Shown here: positions 4,674 through 5,816 of the stretch, piece by piece
Numbering within the stretch: the first letter of the stretch is position 1
Layout of the letters: the number at the start of each line of letters is the position of its first letter
Source: an uncultured Schwartzia sp.
GTDB taxonomy: Bacteria; Bacillota; Negativicutes; Selenomonadales; Selenomonadaceae
Reading direction: 5' to 3'
Assembly (NCBI GenBank): GCA_905373705.1
Contig: CAJPUA010000070.1
Span: 1 to 5,816 of the forward strand
DNA length: 5,816 bases
Program-made: the position numbers and the translations under genes
The notes under the pieces: model-generated
Seen by the model: the letters and a program-made list of their open reading frames with translations, nothing else
Told to the model about the DNA's origin: nothing
The model's database searches: none

Positions 4674-5816
4674 ATGATGAATTATCAGGAAGCGCTGGCA
4701 TGGTTAGATGAACTAAATACGTTTGGCATACAGCTCGGTTTGCGGCGTATCGAGCGGTTGACGGAGCTTCTCGGCCGCCCTGAGCGCCGCTATCGTACGG
4801 TTCATGTGACGGGGACGAATGGAAAAGGCTCCGCCTCCGCCATGCTGGCGGCGGCGCTCAGCTGCTCCGGCTTTCGCACGGCACTCTATACGTCGCCGCA
4901 TCTCGCGTCGTATACGGAGCGCATGAGGATCGATGGCCACGAGATCAGTGAAGCGGCGTTCGCGCAGACGCTGACGAGGGTACGGCAGGCAGTAGAGAGA
5001 TTGACGGCGGGGGGAGAGGAGAGCCCCACGCAGTTTGAAGTGTTGACGGCGCAGGCGTTTCTCTGGTTCGCTGAAGAACGAGTCGAGTACGCGGTCGTCG
5101 AGGTGGGGTTAGGCGGGCTTCTCGATTCGACGAATATCATCACGCCGGTTCTGTCGGCGATTACGAATGTGACGCTGGAACATGCCGACCGCTGCGGCGG
5201 CACGCTGGAAGGCGTCGCCCGCCATAAAGCGGGGATTATCAAGGCGGGCGTCCCCGTCGTGACGGCGGCGCAGGGTATGCCGCTCGATGTGATTCGCCAA
5301 ACAGCGACGGAAAAAGGAGCGCCGCTTTATGTCAGAGGCAAAGATTTTACTTCCGTTAAGCGGGGGATATCAGCAGCGCGCCAGCAGCTCGTCTTTTCCG
5401 GCAAGAGAAACAGCCTTCGTGACTGGCCGTATGAGCTTTCCCTCTTGGGCGAGTACCAGATCGAAAACAGCGCCGTGGCGGTGCAGGCTTTTTTGCTTTT
5501 ACAGGCGATGGAGCCGCGCCTGACACTGGACGCGCTGCGCGCCGCGCTGGCAAAAACGATCTGGCCGGGGCGCTTTGAAGCGATGGATATCGGAAGGCAG
5601 CGTATTCGCGTCGACGGGGCGCACAATCCTGGAGGCGCGGCTGCGCTTCGTACTTCTTTGGACGTGTATTTTCCCGCGGCGGATCGGGTGTTTTTGCTTG
5701 GAATCCTGCGGGATAAGGATATTGACGCCATGCTCGCCGCGTTGCTTCGCCCTGAGGATCGGGCTGTGTTTACGACGCCGGCTTCAGAGCGGGCGGCGGA
5801 TCCGGCAGTGTTGGAG
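4674..5816 (+). CDS. folC: Bifunctional folylpolyglutamate synthase/dihydrofolate synthase (runs off right edge)
   Basis: FolC adds glutamate to dihydropteroate and/or to folates using ATP; it is a cytoplasmic Mur-ligase-family enzyme. The 381 visible codons are open to the window edge. Homologues are about 420-440 aa, so roughly the last 50 are missing. Visible motifs are the P-loop VTGTNGKGS (45-53, K51), TSPHLASYTERMRI (73-86), TQFEVLTAQAF (119-129), EVGLGGLLDSTN (143-154), the LEHAD segment (168-172), HKAGIIK (184-190) with K185 at the usual carbamylated-lysine position, GEYQIENSA (259-267) opening the later part of the central domain, and DGAHNPGGA (314-322) in the C-terminal domain. The family usually has GGRLDATN and a DH pair, so L149 and E169 are substitutions. 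The start ATG at 4674 follows GAGGG (4661-4665), which overlaps the valS stop codon. A second ATG at 4677 is possible. The 11-nt gap indicates co-transcription with valS and control by the T-box. Confidence 0.97.
   Translation, partial: MMNYQEALAWLDELNTFGIQLGLRRIERLTELLGRPERRYRTVHVTGTNGKGSASAMLAAALSCSGFRTALYTSPHLASYTERMRIDGHEISEAAFAQTLTRVRQAVERLTAGGEESPTQFEVLTAQAFLWFAEERVEYAVVEVGLGGLLDSTNIITPVLSAITNVTLEHADRCGGTLEGVARHKAGIIKAGVPVVTAAQGMPLDVIRQTATEKGAPLYVRGKDFTSVKRGISAARQQLVFSGKRNSLRDWPYELSLLGEYQIENSAVAVQAFLLLQAMEPRLTLDALRAALAKTIWPGRFEAMDIGRQRIRVDGAHNPGGAAALRTSLDVYFPAADRVFLLGILRDKDIDAMLAALLRPEDRAVFTTPASERAADPAVLE

Noticed and set aside
1..5816. Search for CRISPR arrays, insertion-sequence ends, attachment sites, toxin-antitoxin pairs or defence genes
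   Set aside because: No regularly spaced repeats, terminal inverted repeats, transposase or integrase motifs were seen. All sizeable stretches are accounted for by the listed genes and leader elements.

Overview
The window most likely comes from a Negativicutes-type bacterium, meaning a Firmicute lineage with an outer membrane (Selenomonas, Veillonella or Sporomusa relatives). Two features point this way together. First, valS is preceded by a classical tRNA-sensing T-box leader, a regulator typical of Firmicutes, and is followed by folC in the valS-folC order known from that phylum. Second, the left third encodes a TonB-dependent outer-membrane receptor with a signal peptide, a TonB box and a plug domain, which a monoderm cell would not need. 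The DNA is fairly GC-rich and the protein-coding regions look compositionally similar, with AT-rich stretches confined to promoters. Genus-level placement cannot be made from sequence reading alone.

Layout. On the minus strand, positions 1-1402 hold two genes in one probable transcription unit. A short TrmO/TsaA-family protein (995-1402, TTG start) is upstream, and the N-terminal 311 codons of a TonB-dependent receptor (start at 935, running off the left edge) are downstream. They are transcribed from a strong sigma-70 promoter at 1448-1476, whose -10 and spacer are overlapped by a Fur-box-like palindrome. A second GATAATTATC palindrome lies close to the predicted transcription start. Iron-repressed expression of the pair is therefore likely.

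The 1403-2001 region is intergenic but dense. It contains back-to-back divergent promoters, a complete tRNA-Leu(UAG) gene with encoded CCA (1562-1646), a weak candidate terminator, a second plus-strand promoter (1684-1712), and the valine T-box leader (about 1719-1945). The T-box has an identifiable GUC specifier codon, a Stem III hairpin, a TGGT acceptor-binding bulge, and mutually exclusive antiterminator and terminator helices.

On the plus strand, valS (2002-4662, complete, 886 aa) is followed after an 11-nt gap by folC (4674 to the right edge, 381 codons visible). The two are probably co-transcribed, so uncharged tRNA-Val would also influence folate-synthesis gene expression through read-through at the T-box.

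No CRISPR array, insertion sequence, phage gene or clearly novel system is visible. The most noteworthy feature is the apparently Fur-controlled pairing of a minimal TrmO-family protein with an outer-membrane receptor.
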